Positions 62,212 through 64,000 of a DNA stretch of 64,000 bases are shown here, one piece after another. How positions within the stretch are numbered: position 1 is the stretch's first letter; each line of letters begins with the position of its first letter. The notes beneath the pieces were generated by a model. It did no database searches, was not told where the DNA came from, and saw only the letters and a program-made list of their open reading frames with translations. The position numbers and the translations under genes are program-made. Origin of the DNA: Tyzzerella sp. (GTDB taxonomy: Bacteria > Bacillota > Clostridia > Lachnospirales > Lachnospiraceae); contig JAFQDE010000015.1 of assembly GCA_017416155.1 (NCBI GenBank), positions 1-64,000 of the forward strand. Reading direction: 5' to 3'.

Positions 62212-63581
62212 AAAAGCCGAATCAAAAACTGATTGCATCTGGCTTTCTGGTACTCGCCACGATATCACTGATAGTTACAGTCAGTTATGCGTGGATTACA
62301 TTGTCAGGCTCACCGGCATTAACCGGTGTTGAGATCAATATCGGTGGAACCAATACGATTCAGATTGCGCCGAATATGACGGAAGTGGTGGATGGTGAGA
62401 CCCTTCATTACCCGGGAAGATTTCAGGATAGTTTTGATATTGGAGATTATAAAAGTTATGGTTATTTGAATACATTGGCAGGTATGACACCGGTGTCTAC
62501 CGCAGACGGCATCCATTGGTTTATGCCGTCAGACGACGCAGAGATGGAAGTGAAAGGAACGTATTCTCTGAATGATTATCTCATGGATAATACGCTTACT
62601 CATGCCAACCTGTCTACAACATCCACTTTAGCAGTATTGGATGGCAAGAAGGGCAGTTATGTCTACCTTGACTTTTGGGTAGTATCGCCGATGAGGGACT
62701 GCAATCTGCGCGTTTCGATTGGCTCGCAAAATGAAGGAAGTTATGTCGTTGGACTTCCGAAAGTGGTAAAGGATACATCTACTCTTACCGGATATCGCTT
62801 GGAAGAAGGCAACGATGAGGTGGCGGCATGCACGAGAGTAGGTTTTTTGGTTAATACGGATGAGGTGACTACAAACACTTTCAAGCAGTATAAGGAAAGT
62901 AAGGCGTACAATAGCGACTACAAAGCGTTGAGAGGTACCTATCAGGAACCGGGTCAGACGATAGCTGACATTTCAAAATATAAGTTTACCATTTATGAGC
63001 CAAATGGTGACCAACATAATGACGTGGGTGTGTCGTACATTCACTCAGATGACGGCTTGACCTACACCATCTGTAATGACGGTGATTATGCAATTACAAG
63101 ACCGATTGGTTATGAGAATGGCAAAGCGGTCTTGAAAAATATCAGTAACATTTTGACTGTTCAAAGGAAAAACAGCTGGAAACAAGCAAATAGCGGGGAA
63201 ATGTTACTTGGTCAAATCTTTCAAAGTTCTATGTTAAAACAGGATTTGACGGATAAAACAGAAGAAGAAATTATGCAAAAATTTTATTACGATACATGGC
63301 AACATAATTATTCTGATTATGTGATGCGTGCAGCATTTTGTGACAGCACACGTGAACTCTACTATGCGGGGGATGGAAATGTTGTTACACAGGAGAATAT
63401 GGCGCAGGTAAAGGGAGCAAATACAACTCGAAATGCCATTATCGTGAATTTGGAGCGAAATGTACCTCAGAGAATCCGTATGTATGTATGGCTGGAAGGT
63501 CAGGATGTAGATTGTGTGAGGGAGGCTGCTTTAGAAAATTTTGCAATCGGTATTGAATTAGCAGGGAGTACTTGGGAGTGA
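62208..63581 (+). CDS. TasA-like exported protein C
   Basis: 457 aa. Signal region LIASGFLVLATISLIVTVSY is followed by AWITLSGSPALTGVEINIGG, the shared opening. A beta-rich body follows. Near 421 RMYVWLEGQDVDCVREAALE repeats the protein B motif, and the protein ends 25 residues later. The ATG overlaps the coiled-coil gene by four bases. It is followed at once (TGATG) by a second SipW-type peptidase, so it is probably that enzyme's own substrate. Confidence 0.75.
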   Translation: MKKPNQKLIASGFLVLATISLIVTVSYAWITLSGSPALTGVEINIGGTNTIQIAPNMTEVVDGETLHYPGRFQDSFDIGDYKSYGYLNTLAGMTPVSTADGIHWFMPSDDAEMEVKGTYSLNDYLMDNTLTHANLSTTSTLAVLDGKKGSYVYLDFWVVSPMRDCNLRVSIGSQNEGSYVVGLPKVVKDTSTLTGYRLEEGNDEVAACTRVGFLVNTDEVTTNTFKQYKESKAYNSDYKALRGTYQEPGQTIADISKYKFTIYEPNGDQHNDVGVSYIHSDDGLTYTICNDGDYAITRPIGYENGKAVLKNISNILTVQRKNSWKQANSGEMLLGQIFQSSMLKQDLTDKTEEEIMQKFYYDTWQHNYSDYVMRAAFCDSTRELYYAGDGNVVTQENMAQVKGANTTRNAIIVNLERNVPQRIRMYVWLEGQDVDCVREAALENFAIGIELAGSTWE

Positions 63582-64000
63582 TGAATCGAAAAGACAAAGT
63601 CATAAATGCAGCAGCAACAGTACTTTTGGTTACAGCAGTAGTTTTGTGCATCACGGTGATTGCACAGACATTAAGTAAAGGATATGTCTCAATGTTTGGA
63701 ACCAGCCTCTTTCGTGTTGTTACGGGGAGTATGGAGCCTACAATTCCGACAGGCGCGCTTCTGATTTCAAGAGAAGTGGATATCGATGAAGTGGAAAAAG
63801 GGGACATTATTTGTTTTCGTTCCATGGAGTCCAATATGCTTGGACAAGTAATTACACACCGCGTTGTGGATGTAATAGAAGGAAAAGATGGAGAGACGTA
63901 TCTGGAAACGCGTGGCGATGCCAATCCGGCATCGGATGGATATTACGTTATGAGCGACAATCTGATTGGTGAAGTCAGCGCCTATACGAAGGAGGGAAAT
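63581..64000 (+). CDS. Second SipW-type signal peptidase I (partial, runs off the window)
   Basis: 140 codons are seen and the frame is open at the right edge. One N-terminal membrane helix (about 8-28) precedes TGSMEPTIPTGALL, with nucleophile Ser 50. THRVVDV near 92 gives the catalytic His and TRGDANP near 108 the Asp. It is again ER-type, with His in place of Lys. It is distinct from the peptidase at 58028 and lacks that enzyme's long N-terminal extension. The ATG shares one base with the stop of protein C. The 3' end lies outside the window. Confidence 0.85.
   Translation, partial: MNRKDKVINAAATVLLVTAVVLCITVIAQTLSKGYVSMFGTSLFRVVTGSMEPTIPTGALLISREVDIDEVEKGDIICFRSMESNMLGQVITHRVVDVIEGKDGETYLETRGDANPASDGYYVMSDNLIGEVSAYTKEGN

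Overview
The window looks like the chromosome of a low-GC, spore-forming Clostridia member, most likely a Lachnospiraceae gut commensal. Evidence: a type III glutamine synthetase, a complete spoIIAA-spoIIAB-sigF operon, a YlmC/YmxH sporulation protein, a DUF4317 protein, a valine T-box, AGGAGG-type ribosome binding sites, frequent TTG/GTG starts, and tRNA genes without encoded CCA. I cannot name the species. No phage, insertion sequence, CRISPR array or rRNA gene was seen.

Layout. 1-210 holds a long hairpin RNA (6S RNA candidate) ahead of glnN (474-2597). 2600-3064 has several hairpins and a 46-codon Asn/Ser-rich small gene. 3122-5366 is an RNA methyltransferase / RdgB / phosphodiesterase operon. 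5397-6175 is a seven-tRNA cluster behind a near-consensus promoter. 6253-13195 holds a PlsC-like acyltransferase, a sigma-like/YARHG membrane protein, a MATE exporter, and an MBOAT/DHHW polymer-acetylation pair with a lipoprotein. 13242-25433 is a run of mostly single genes: polysaccharide deacetylase, CDF transporter, MnmM-like methyltransferase, glycosyltransferase, rubrerythrin, DUF4317, subtilisin-like protease, VanY-like peptidase, cytidine deaminase, a PIN toxin-antitoxin pair, ProX, YlmC, NrdR, ExoIII and an isochorismatase-fold hydrolase. 25545-29190 is a heterodimer-type ABC exporter. 29223-31352 (minus) is DUF4173 / XRE / DUF2975. 31644-34634 is coaBC, an ECF S component (PanT candidate) and a transglutaminase-like protein. 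34683-44371 holds an SDR reductase, an HD alarmone hydrolase-like gene, T-box-valS, an LTA synthase-like enzyme, a small gene, a TPR membrane protein and the spoIIA operon.

The striking region is 44585 to the right edge (about 19.4 kb, all plus strand, tightly packed, continuing beyond the window). It encodes a 2203-aa secreted protein ending in a dockerin-like module, a membrane-anchored cohesin-like/FIVAR protein, a degenerate HD-GYP plus EAL-like protein, a single-pass membrane protein, three TasA-like proteins with a shared SY(A/T)W(F/I) N-terminal signature, two SipW-type (ER-type, Ser/His/Asp) signal peptidases, a membrane-anchored McrB-like AAA+ ATPase, and a DUF2357/McrC-like protein whose C-terminus is a long coiled coil where a nuclease would be expected. 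Three of the proteins share a C-terminal WLEGxDxDC signature. My reading (inference) is a dedicated surface-fibre or matrix-assembly system. In it, SipW-type peptidases process TasA-like subunits, a cohesin/dockerin contact ties a giant protein to the cell, and an McrBC-derived ATPase pair works at the membrane instead of cutting DNA. This is the best candidate here for an undescribed system.
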